Below are positions 20,858 to 27,351 of a stretch of DNA of 30,654 nucleotides, one piece after another. The stretch lies in the IMG/VR virus record IMGVR_UViG_3300021197_001575, positions 1 through 30,654 of that record. One strand, written 5' to 3'. Each line of letters begins with the position of its first letter. Position 1 is the stretch's first letter. Under the pieces are notes generated by a model, which saw only the letters and a list, made by a program, of their open reading frames with translations, ran no database searches and was not told where the DNA came from. The translations under genes and the position numbers were made by a program. This DNA comes from a virus.

Positions 20858-22971
20858 CAGGCAAAGGCCCCCGCAAATGAGCCGCCGCGCCGCCGAGCGT
20901 CGAGCACCGCCTGGGTGCTTGCCGCTGCGATTTGCGGCATTAGGCTCTGGATTTCCGCACGAACAGTCTGCTGCACCCCGGTGCTGACGTTGAACGTCTG
21001 ATTGATCTGACTGCCAGAGCCACCGAGTTCATCGTTAGGAACGACCCTGCCTGAAGCTGAGGGTATCATGAGCTCCGGCCCCATCTCGCCCACCAAATAT
21101 GGCCGAGTCGCGGATGCGTAGCCGCCTTTTGCGAGAGGCTCGATAAGGCCTCCAACATCATCGCCCGAGGTCGCTGGGCCACTCAAGAGGCCGCCCAGGT
21201 AGCTAAAGCCTTTTTCCAGCAAACCCCAAAGTCCATCACCGCCGCCAGCGCCGCCAGCGCCACTCAGCTTGTCGAACAAGCCATCCAGGGCAGCGTCTAT
21301 GCTTTTGTCCATGAGGCTCGACAGTATCTCCCCCATCATGTCCCGGAAGGCTTCCGAGACGCTCTTGGTGCCGTCGATGACACTTTTGAATGCCGACTTG
21401 AATGACGAAGATATTTTGTCGAAAGCGTCTTTCAGCTCCTTGCCAGCCTCCTGCGAGGAATCTTCAAGCTTCTTTAACCTCTCGACAAGCAGGGCGAACT
21501 GAGCGTCAGTCAACTTAAGGGTCGTTGCTATCTTGGCCGCCTGCTGTGCAACGTTTTTGGACAGGCCCAGCTCGTTCATCAGCCGCTGCTTCTCGGTGAT
21601 CTGAGCGATCTGGAGGTTGATCTTACCAAGCTCCTTCAGGTAGTCTTGCGTGACGGGCGAGGCTTGGGGGATGGGAATTGCGCCTGTGCTGAAGCCGCGC
21701 ATGTCTTCCGGTTTACGCACTTTGGCCTGCTTCGTCAGCTCATCTGTTATTTTTCGTTCTGCCGCCAAGCGTGCCTGTAACAAAGCGCTATTAGCGGCAA
21801 GGTCGCCAGAAAGAAGCCTCGTGGCTTCCGCGGTCGCCTCCGTCTGTTCCATGCCCTGTTTCAGGAGGACGTTAATCTCTCTTTGAATTGCCAGCGCCAC
21901 GCCAAGTGGCGCTAGTTCTGAGCTATCCATTGAAAAGGTTTCCATCGAAGCTATGGCGGCGGAAAGCTCAATGGTTGATGATTTAGCCTGATCGGCTTGC
22001 CCTGCATATGCGCTCATTTCCACGGCAAGAGTGTTCAACCGTTCGCCAAGCCCGCCCACGGCGTGGAAAGCTTTCTTCATTGGGGCTGGCAATTCGTTTG
22101 CTTGCGTATTTATTTCAAGCAATACAGCGCTTGTATCTTTTCCGGCTTCTACCTGCGCTTGAAATTTAAGTATTAACGCATCAATAGCAACGATAGCTTT
22201 ATTGCCAACAGCGTTTGCCATCCTTAATGTCGTGCCTTCTATGATCTTATTTATTGCTTCGACGTTTGTGGCTCTTTTCCTAGCAGATACAGCGTTTTTC
22301 TCAAGATATATACTTAAGTCCTTTAAGGCGTCTACTTGACCACTTGGGACAAGATCCCGAAATACATCTCTTAATCCTTGAGCACCCTCCGTCAAAGATT
22401 GCAATTTTATCTTTCTCTGATTCTCTATAAATATTTTAACGCCATCGCTCATCTCGCCAAATTTAGCTTTAGCTTCTTCAAAGCTACTAGCTACTTCTAC
22501 TCTAAATGTTTTGCCAACGTCGCGGGCTGCGCTGTTAAGTGCGCTTAACGAATCGTGCATATTGTCTATTTTTGACTTTGCCTCTTCCGCCGAATCCCCG
22601 GTCTTCATAATGGCCACGCCGACAGCCGCAAAGATGGCCACGGCTGCGCCGATGATTGAACCCAACGGGCCAAATATTTGAAGAAGCTGCGGAGCCTGCT
22701 GGCCGAATGCTTGCAAAGCATTGGTGCCGCCGCCAACCTGAACGGCGAAATCGCCGAGCTGATAGCCGGTTTGCTGCAAACCGCTGCGGAAGAATTTATT
22801 TCCGCCGCCAGCGCCAGTCAAATTCTTGCCGAACACCTTGACGTTTTGGTTGGCCGTTTGGGTTCGCTTGCCAAAGTCGCGCACTGCGTCGCCAGCCGCA
22901 TTGATTTGAGACGTTGCGCCCTTGACGTTCGCTTTAACATTAATGTTGATGTCTGAGCTAACGCCTGCCAT
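20857..22971 (-). CDS. Tape measure protein
   Basis: A 704-residue tail-length protein. The N-terminal coiled-coil part includes a glycine-rich segment, and a hydrophobic region (about residues 95-120, PLGSIIGAAVAIFAAVGVAIM) is typical. A long helical middle and a C-terminal GGYASATRPYLVGEMGPELMIPSASGRVVPN motif are standard for tape measures. At about 1.5 angstrom per residue the tail would be near 105 nm. DNA encoding the first half of the helical middle (about 22080-22500) is near 40% GC by my count, well below the surrounding genes. The ATG overlaps the GT-extension frame above. Confidence 0.9.
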   Translation of the reverse strand: MAGVSSDININVKANVKGATSQINAAGDAVRDFGKRTQTANQNVKVFGKNLTGAGGGNKFFRSGLQQTGYQLGDFAVQVGGGTNALQAFGQQAPQLLQIFGPLGSIIGAAVAIFAAVGVAIMKTGDSAEEAKSKIDNMHDSLSALNSAARDVGKTFRVEVASSFEEAKAKFGEMSDGVKIFIENQRKIKLQSLTEGAQGLRDVFRDLVPSGQVDALKDLSIYLEKNAVSARKRATNVEAINKIIEGTTLRMANAVGNKAIVAIDALILKFQAQVEAGKDTSAVLLEINTQANELPAPMKKAFHAVGGLGERLNTLAVEMSAYAGQADQAKSSTIELSAAIASMETFSMDSSELAPLGVALAIQREINVLLKQGMEQTEATAEATRLLSGDLAANSALLQARLAAERKITDELTKQAKVRKPEDMRGFSTGAIPIPQASPVTQDYLKELGKINLQIAQITEKQRLMNELGLSKNVAQQAAKIATTLKLTDAQFALLVERLKKLEDSSQEAGKELKDAFDKISSSFKSAFKSVIDGTKSVSEAFRDMMGEILSSLMDKSIDAALDGLFDKLSGAGGAGGGDGLWGLLEKGFSYLGGLLSGPATSGDDVGGLIEPLAKGGYASATRPYLVGEMGPELMIPSASGRVVPNDELGGSGSQINQTFNVSTGVQQTVRAEIQSLMPQIAAASTQAVLDARRRGGSFAGAFA

Positions 22972-23116
22972 TTTTCTTTACCCGCTCGGCCTCGATCCGG
23001 TGGAAAGCTATCCACTCATTCATTTCGCTAAGACTGATCTGCTCTATCTCAGCTATCGTGCGACCAAGCCGATCCGCCAGCGCGACGAGGTTATAGCGCA
23101 GCGGATCGGCCTTTAG
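22958..23116 (-). CDS. GT-type C-terminal extension made by -1 frameshift (lambda T analogue)
   Basis: An open frame in the -1 register continues the tail chaperone gene from its slippery site. It reads LKADPLRYNLVALADRLGRT, then IAEIEQISLSEMNEWIAFHR and IEAERVKKNGRR, and stops at TAG 22958-22960, inside the first codons of the tape measure gene. The extension is 52 residues, for a fusion near 167. 'SEMNEWIAFHRIEAER' is the kind of Glu/Trp-rich helix found in T domains. In lambda, the rare GT form coats the tape measure protein while the G form is abundant. It has no start of its own. Confidence 0.85.
   Translation of the reverse strand, partial: LKADPLRYNLVALADRLGRTIAEIEQISLSEMNEWIAFHRIEAERVKKNGRR
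22997..23006. repeat. CCGGTGGAAA copy upstream of the tape measure start
   Basis: An exact copy of the dispersed word, about 26 nt before the tape measure ATG and inside the GT-extension frame. On the coding strand it reads TTTCCACCGG. Confidence 0.6.
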
Positions 23117-23122
23117 TTTTTT
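23068..23122 (-). promoter_or_regulatory. -1 programmed ribosomal frameshift signal
   Basis: On the minus strand the heptamer A_AAA_AAC (23122-23116) lies just before the stop TAA (23115-23113) of the short chaperone. After 5 nt comes GCCGATCCGC (23110-23101), which pairs perfectly with GCGGATCGGC (23077-23068), a 10-bp stem with a 23-nt loop. Slippery site, spacer and stimulatory stem all match the standard design, and the -1 frame is open for 52 codons. Confidence 0.9.
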
Positions 23123-23460
23123 TCCTGATCCTCAACGGAGACCGTCTCAAAGATCGAGCCGAAGACCGTCGCAATAGTGCCCGCCGATTGGCGACTTAGG
23201 ATTGCTTTGTCTTCTAGGTCGAAGAGCTTCTCGCCGTCAGCGTCAATGGCTTTGATAACGATAAGCTCTACCATTGCGTCCATCGACGGATTGGCCAAGA
23301 AGTCCTTGTGCTTACGCTGAACTCGGCTGATGTCTGCACCAGAGATAGGATGATAATAGAGCTTGAGCGGCCCATTATTATCGCCCCACTCGGGCACCTC
23401 TATAACGCGCGCGTCAATCGACGCGGACGCTGCCGCAATCCGCTGTCCCAGTACACTCAT
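23113..23460 (-). CDS. Tail assembly chaperone, short form (lambda G analogue)
   Basis: A 115-residue protein between the tail tube and tape measure genes. It begins MSVLGQRIAAASASIDARVIEVPEWGD and contains LKLYYHPISGADISRVQRKHKDF, typical of phage G-like chaperones that start with a short beta part and continue into helices. The zero-frame product ends EDQEKN at TAA; a fraction of ribosomes should shift at the A_AAA_AAC site to make the longer GT form. No strong SD precedes the ATG; GGGTGA lies close by, 11 nt after the tail tube stop. Confidence 0.85.
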   Translation of the reverse strand: MSVLGQRIAAASASIDARVIEVPEWGDNNGPLKLYYHPISGADISRVQRKHKDFLANPSMDAMVELIVIKAIDADGEKLFDLEDKAILSRQSAGTIATVFGSIFETVSVEDQEKN

Positions 23461-23470
23461 CAGTCACCCG

Positions 23471-23860
23471 CTATGCTGTGGCGGTAGTAAGCGCGCCCGT
23501 GCCCTGCACGCCAATGGACATCTCGACCATACCGTCAAAAGACGCGTTGATTGAGCGCGATGTCACGATGGCTGTGCCGCTGTAGTAGGTGTCGCCGCTC
23601 GCAGCGCCCTCTGGGTAGAATTTGATCGTCACTTCAGCGCCGATGGCAAGCGCCACCTGACCGTTGGTATCGGTCTCGTCCCAGAACACGTCAAGGGTGC
23701 CGTCGAAGGACGTTAGGCTAGGCTTGTGCGTGCGCGCGGTGTCGCCCATCGCGGTGTCTTCGATGGTGTCGGCATTTTCGTTGACGTTGTAGGAGCGAAT
23801 TTCGGCGACAGCCGCCGATCCTACGTGGACAGTCCCCTCTGAGCCGGTGTGCGTTGCCAT
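23471..23860 (-). CDS. Major tail (tube) protein
   Basis: A 129-residue tail tube protein. The sequence THTGSEGTVHVGSAAVAEIRSYNVNENADTIEDTAMGDTARTHKPSLTSFDGTLDVFWD and the closing beta-strands (TAIVTSRSINASFDGMVEMSIGVQGTGAL) match the small HK97/lambda-V-like tube fold. It forms the stacked hexameric rings of the tail. It precedes the G/GT chaperone in canonical order. A GGAG ribosome binding site lies 8 nt before the ATG, and the 130-bp upstream gap holds a possible promoter and palindrome. Confidence 0.85.
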   Translation of the reverse strand: MATHTGSEGTVHVGSAAVAEIRSYNVNENADTIEDTAMGDTARTHKPSLTSFDGTLDVFWDETDTNGQVALAIGAEVTIKFYPEGAASGDTYYSGTAIVTSRSINASFDGMVEMSIGVQGTGALTTATA

Positions 23861-23990
23861 TTACGTGTCTCCAGATGTTGGGTCGCAGAGACGCGAGACG
23901 CCTCTATGCCGCACATATACCATATGTCGCGCGACAATCCAACACACCGTGGAGATTTATATAACTGGAGGCAGCCGCAAAGTGCGTCGC
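23861..23990 (-). promoter_or_regulatory. Intergenic region with palindrome and possible promoter before the tail tube gene
   Basis: This 130-bp gap is one of the few in the late block. It contains the perfect 12-bp palindrome TGTCGCGCGACA (about 23925-23936), next to an imperfect CATATACCATATG palindrome. On the minus strand TTGGAT, then 17 bp, then TATATG could be a weak sigma70-type promoter overlapping both. It may boost tail tube expression under the control of a dimeric regulator. The calls are by eye and tentative. Confidence 0.4.
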
Positions 23991-24434
23991 TTATCGAGCG
24001 GTCTCTACATCATTAATCGAAGTCACGTACTCGATGGAGTAACGAAGACGAGCAACGCCAATTGGCTGCTCGGCCTCTCCGGTCAATTGAAGATCGGTTG
24101 CAGTCAGCACACACCGTTTGGCTAGGCCATTAAGTGTGAAATCGTTGGCAATGCTTTCCTCAATCTCAACGCATATATCATCAAGTGCGTCGTCCAGATC
24201 GGCATTTGCTTTGTCGTAGACATCAACCATAATGTCTACGTTTCTCTGCATGGTTCTCAGGCCTATCGTGCCCAAAGCGCTGGACTCGGAGTCGAACGAC
24301 ACAGTCACCACAGGTAGGTTCTCGCCCTTAAGGGAGTACACTCTGTTAGTGTACACCCGTCCCGATACCGACGTAACGCCAGAGGCCAAGGTGCTTTGCA
24401 TCCGGTCGCGCAGCTGCTGACGGACGTGAGCCAT
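23991..24434 (-). CDS. Tail terminator protein (lambda U-like)
   Basis: A 147-residue alpha/beta protein (MAHVRQQLRDRMQSTLASGVTSVSGRVYTNRVYSLKGENLPVVTVSFDSES..., then RNVDIMVDVYDKANADLDDALDDICVEIEESI). This is the typical layout of gpU-type proteins, which cap the finished tail and join it to the head. It sits between the FII-like connector and the tail tube gene, as in lambda. A TAATG junction couples it to the upstream gene. Confidence 0.85.
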   Translation of the reverse strand: MAHVRQQLRDRMQSTLASGVTSVSGRVYTNRVYSLKGENLPVVTVSFDSESSALGTIGLRTMQRNVDIMVDVYDKANADLDDALDDICVEIEESIANDFTLNGLAKRCVLTATDLQLTGEAEQPIGVARLRYSIEYVTSINDVETAR

Positions 24435-24754
24435 TATCGCTTCTCCAACCGCAGTTCAGATACGCCGGTTCCGTCGTCTGTTACCTCGCGAACGAAATAG
24501 CTGACGGAGTTTATCACGATCAGCGCGCCGTCCATGGCCGCCGCATGAGCGACGATGTCAGTCGAGCGGCAAGTGAACATCGGTGTGCGCATGATTATCG
24601 GCAGGGCACCATCGGTCTCCTGCTCCTCTAGCGCCCTGTCGAAGAAGCCTTTTAGCGTTGTCGCCGAGCCGCCAACGGGCGTCAGCGTGGCGGCAACGCC
24701 AAAGTCCTCGACGCCAATCATCAACGATAGGTCACTGTCGAGCGGAATAGACAT
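24434..24754 (-). CDS. Head-tail joining protein (lambda FII-like)
   Basis: A 106-residue small beta-barrel protein. The segment FGVAATLTPVGGSATTLKGFFDRALEEQ followed by IIMRTPMFTCRSTDIVAHAAAMDGALIVINSVSYFVREVTDDGTGVSELRLEKR mirrors gpFII: barrel strands with a closing 'GxxxLxLxxR'. It would bind beneath the portal ring and provide the tail attachment site. Location between the capsid-side accessory gene and the terminator gene agrees. The start overlaps the previous stop (TAATG). Confidence 0.85.
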   Translation of the reverse strand: MSIPLDSDLSLMIGVEDFGVAATLTPVGGSATTLKGFFDRALEEQETDGALPIIMRTPMFTCRSTDIVAHAAAMDGALIVINSVSYFVREVTDDGTGVSELRLEKR

Positions 24755-24954
24755 TACTCGGCTTCATCTTCCGGCGTTTCTACATCCCAAATTGCGCGAT
24801 CAACTTTAGGCTTGCGTCCGCGCTTCTTTACCTCTTCCAGGTATCCGCGATCAATCAATTTCTGCGCAATGGCATCAGGAAGATCATACTCTTCGCCAGG
24901 CATCATATTGCCGCCAGTGCCAGCAAAACACTTCTCTATTACTTTGACTTTCAT
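24754..24954 (-). CDS. Small head-region protein (DUF7210-like, lambda FI position)
   Basis: A 66-residue protein: MKVKVIEKCFAGTGGNMMPGEEYDLPDAIAQKLIDRGYLEEVKKRGRKPK and an acidic end (WDVETPEDEAE). The 'GxxxxPGEEYDLPDxxAxxLIxxGYLE' pattern is common in small genes directly downstream of phage capsid genes. It may be an assembly or packaging helper. The start has GGAG within the dispersed TTTCCACCGGAG motif, 6 nt before the ATG. Confidence 0.75.
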   Translation of the reverse strand: MKVKVIEKCFAGTGGNMMPGEEYDLPDAIAQKLIDRGYLEEVKKRGRKPKVDRAIWDVETPEDEAE

Positions 24955-24962
24955 GGGTCACT

Positions 24963-24987
24963 CCGGTGGAAATTGATCCGGTGGAAA
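24963..24987 (-). promoter_or_regulatory. Paired CCGGTGGAAA motifs forming the ribosome binding site
   Basis: Two exact copies lie 15 bp apart (24963-24972 and 24978-24987). On the coding strand the copy nearer the gene reads TTTCCACCGGAG, then TGACCC, then ATG, so its 3' end supplies the Shine-Dalgarno of the gene at 24754-24954. The pair lies directly after the hairpin at 24989-25014. Confidence 0.7.
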
Positions 24988-24988
24988 T

Positions 24989-25014
24989 CGGGGAGACGGG
25001 CGACCGTCTCCCCG
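24989..25014 (-). terminator. Strong hairpin after the capsid gene
   Basis: A perfect 11-bp stem CGGGGAGACGG/CCGTCTCCCCG with a 4-nt loop begins 6 nt after the capsid stop (25021). It is followed on the minus strand only by ATTT, not a full T-run. It could be a leaky terminator or an mRNA-stabilising structure that sets capsid expression above the downstream genes. Confidence 0.6.
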
Positions 25015-25020
25015 ACCAGG

Positions 25021-27351
25021 TTAAGCTACGTTGACCTCGTCTGTCTTCGCGAAGCTTTCGCCGTTGCGGACAGCAACGTCAACATCCTGGAGGACGGTGA
25101 TTCGGACAGTACCAGACTTATCGCCCGCGTACGGGTTTACTAAAATTGACGGCTGGTTGAAAAGTCCGATCATCATCTGGCTAAAATCCCCGAACGCGAT
25201 CGCGGAAGCATCATTGCCGCCGTCGCCTGGGTCAAGGTTCGTAGGTACGTTGCTGGTGAATGCAGCGCCGTAACCATAGATTGCATTCCACGGCTCGTTC
25301 AACAGCATGATGCTGTCGGTGGACGCCACCTTAGCCGTGGAGGCCATCTTCGCCTTCACCGCCGGGTGAGACAACCAACCCAAAGCATTCGGATTGATTA
25401 CACCGTTGGCTTCTTCGACCATCTTCACCAGCGTGACAAGGTCAGCCCAAGTCAAGTCGGCGACAGAGCCATCAGCGGAAATATCCAGATTGCCAACGCC
25501 AGAGGTGTTGAGCAAACCAGTAGGTTGACCGCCAGACCCAGAGCCGTTGATTGCGTAGTACTCTAGGCGATCAGCCATGGAGTTCAACAAGTCATTACGG
25601 ACAACTTGCTCTACGGAGGGAATACTTTCCATCGCAAGTAATCGACTTATTTCGACAAATGCGCCAAAAGTGCGTGGTTGCAAATTAACTGAAGAATCGG
25701 CCTGGCTTTGATCCGAAACGTCACCCGCCTCCTCGACGAATGCGGCTTGCGCACCGGCCAATTTAGGAATGCGAATGCGGTTGGTCAGACCGCCCATGTA
25801 GTTGGCACCTAAGCCACCAAGAACCTGGCGAGCACGCAAGGCCTCGATGAACAAGTCGCCGCGTTGCACGGTTGGCACAAAGTCTGCGGTGATGGACTCG
25901 CCGGAGATTGCGCCAGTGGCCGCAGTCGTCATTACGCCTGAACGCCAAGCGAAATCAGGAACATAGAAGCCCTGGCTTTCTTTGCCTGTGCGACGCACGA
26001 TCTCATCGTGCATCTCACGCTCTAGACCGGCGTCCTTCCAGTTGCCGCTGACTTGAGCGCGAACCAAGGCACCGAGCGAATAAGCGCGCTGCTCTTTCGG
26101 CTTCACCTCTTGCGAGAGAGGCGCGATATCAAGAGCTTGCTTGCTTTCGATCTCGTTCAGCAACTCGCCGCGGAATTGCTCTACCGACAGGCCGCGGCCA
26201 AGAGCGGCTTCGCCCAGGTCGCGTCGGTTAAAACGAGCGGCAAGAGCCAGGATGGATTTATCGTTTTCACGGGCAGCACGAACCGCGTCGGCCTTGGCTG
26301 CCTCGACATCAACATGATTTTCCATGTTTTCAGTCCTTTCTTGAAGGTTGGGTGAGATAACAGGCGGATGCGAACGTCCAACCCCTACAGAATCGGACGA
26401 ATCCGCAGGAATACTTACAATCGACACCTCAAGCGGTCTGGTCTTTACCCGATAGTACTCCTCGGGGTCGTCCTTCCGCTCCACTCGGCCATGAAGCTCA
26501 TAGCCAACACTAATGTTGCGGCGAATGCCGTCGCAACAGTCCTCGAACACTTCCGAAGCAAGCGAGCCCTTACCAAAGCGCACTATTGCCCGCAGACGGC
26601 GGGAATCTTCATCCAGTTCGACACCTTCGACCACGCCGATGACACGGTCATGTCGGTGGTCGAGAAGCAGGGGCGCGCGGCCAGACCGTAGGAACGTCAA
26701 GTCCATACTGTCCGCGCTGTGATCAATAACCTCTAGCCCGAAAGACCGCTGCACAGGCTCTTCTGTGCTAACGCCAACGGTTACTCGTCGCGTTTTTTCA
26801 TCGATGCCAGGGTTTTCCATGTTGACCGCGCGACAGACAAGGTTTGACCTGTCCGCCCGCATGTCCAGAGTTGCCTCTGGCTCATCGATTTCTTCGTATT
26901 CTTTGTCGTGATCCTTCGCAAAGGTCACAGTTACGGTCTCTTCGTCCTCGTCAACGCTGACGACATGGCGCTCTTCGACTGCCACTTCGTCAAGCTCAAG
27001 CGATGTGTTGTCGCTATTTTTCAGCTCGTCCATTGCGCGATACTCCTTAGATTTACTGGCTGCGAACGACTTGCCGGGGTTGCCGCCCCAAAGAAGCCAG
27101 GCAATTTTGAATGACGACGGTCCGCCGTCGCTCTTTTTAGCATCATAATGCTTATCGTAGTTGTTCGCATGCCGCGAGAAAAACGAGTGCATACGCTTGA
27201 TGGTTGATGGCGACAGCGTTGCGTTGTTCGCGATGTCACGCGCGCGTGCAACGCCGACCTGAGTGCCGCCGCGGCCCCACTCTTTGCGCAGCTCCAAGCC
27301 ACGCTTTGCAGCGTCGCGCATTGCTTGCGTCGGTTTTTGCCCATCAGCCAT
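25021..27351 (-). CDS. Fused prohead protease (S78) and HK97-type major capsid protein
   Basis: A 776-residue three-part polyprotein. Residues about 1-90 (PTQAMRDAAKRGLELRKEWGRGG...LSPSTIKRMHSFFSRH...SSFKIAWLLWGGNPG) are a recurring phage domain often joined to head proteases. About 165-325 is the S78 prohead protease: LLLDHRHDRVIGVVEG supplies the active-site His and GIRRNISVGYEL the Ser. About 343-776 is an HK97-fold capsid protein with an N-terminal delta-like helix, then GFYVPDFAWRSGVMTTAA, LGANYMGGLTNRIRIPKL and a terminal VRITVLQDVDVAVRNGESFAK. The start at 27351 is 7 nt after GGAG; ATG 27354 is adjacent. An internal start at 26325 could yield free capsid protein. Confidence 0.88.
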   Translation of the reverse strand: MADGQKPTQAMRDAAKRGLELRKEWGRGGTQVGVARARDIANNATLSPSTIKRMHSFFSRHANNYDKHYDAKKSDGGPSSFKIAWLLWGGNPGKSFAASKSKEYRAMDELKNSDNTSLELDEVAVEERHVVSVDEDEETVTVTFAKDHDKEYEEIDEPEATLDMRADRSNLVCRAVNMENPGIDEKTRRVTVGVSTEEPVQRSFGLEVIDHSADSMDLTFLRSGRAPLLLDHRHDRVIGVVEGVELDEDSRRLRAIVRFGKGSLASEVFEDCCDGIRRNISVGYELHGRVERKDDPEEYYRVKTRPLEVSIVSIPADSSDSVGVGRSHPPVISPNLQERTENMENHVDVEAAKADAVRAARENDKSILALAARFNRRDLGEAALGRGLSVEQFRGELLNEIESKQALDIAPLSQEVKPKEQRAYSLGALVRAQVSGNWKDAGLEREMHDEIVRRTGKESQGFYVPDFAWRSGVMTTAATGAISGESITADFVPTVQRGDLFIEALRARQVLGGLGANYMGGLTNRIRIPKLAGAQAAFVEEAGDVSDQSQADSSVNLQPRTFGAFVEISRLLAMESIPSVEQVVRNDLLNSMADRLEYYAINGSGSGGQPTGLLNTSGVGNLDISADGSVADLTWADLVTLVKMVEEANGVINPNALGWLSHPAVKAKMASTAKVASTDSIMLLNEPWNAIYGYGAAFTSNVPTNLDPGDGGNDASAIAFGDFSQMMIGLFNQPSILVNPYAGDKSGTVRITVLQDVDVAVRNGESFAKTDEVNVA
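26323..26340 (-). promoter_or_regulatory. Internal ribosome binding site and in-frame start of the capsid protein
   Basis: On the minus strand GAAAGGA (26340-26334) lies 8 nt before an in-frame ATG (26325-26323), the Met of MENHVDVEAAKADAV, exactly at the boundary between the protease region and the capsid delta-like domain. The product would be a 434-residue standalone capsid protein. Boundary position and SD quality make internal initiation likely. Confidence 0.65.

Noticed and set aside
22818-23015. Alternative leftward frame at the tape measure start
   Set aside because: It overlaps the tape measure and GT extension in a third frame and has no recognisable protein character.
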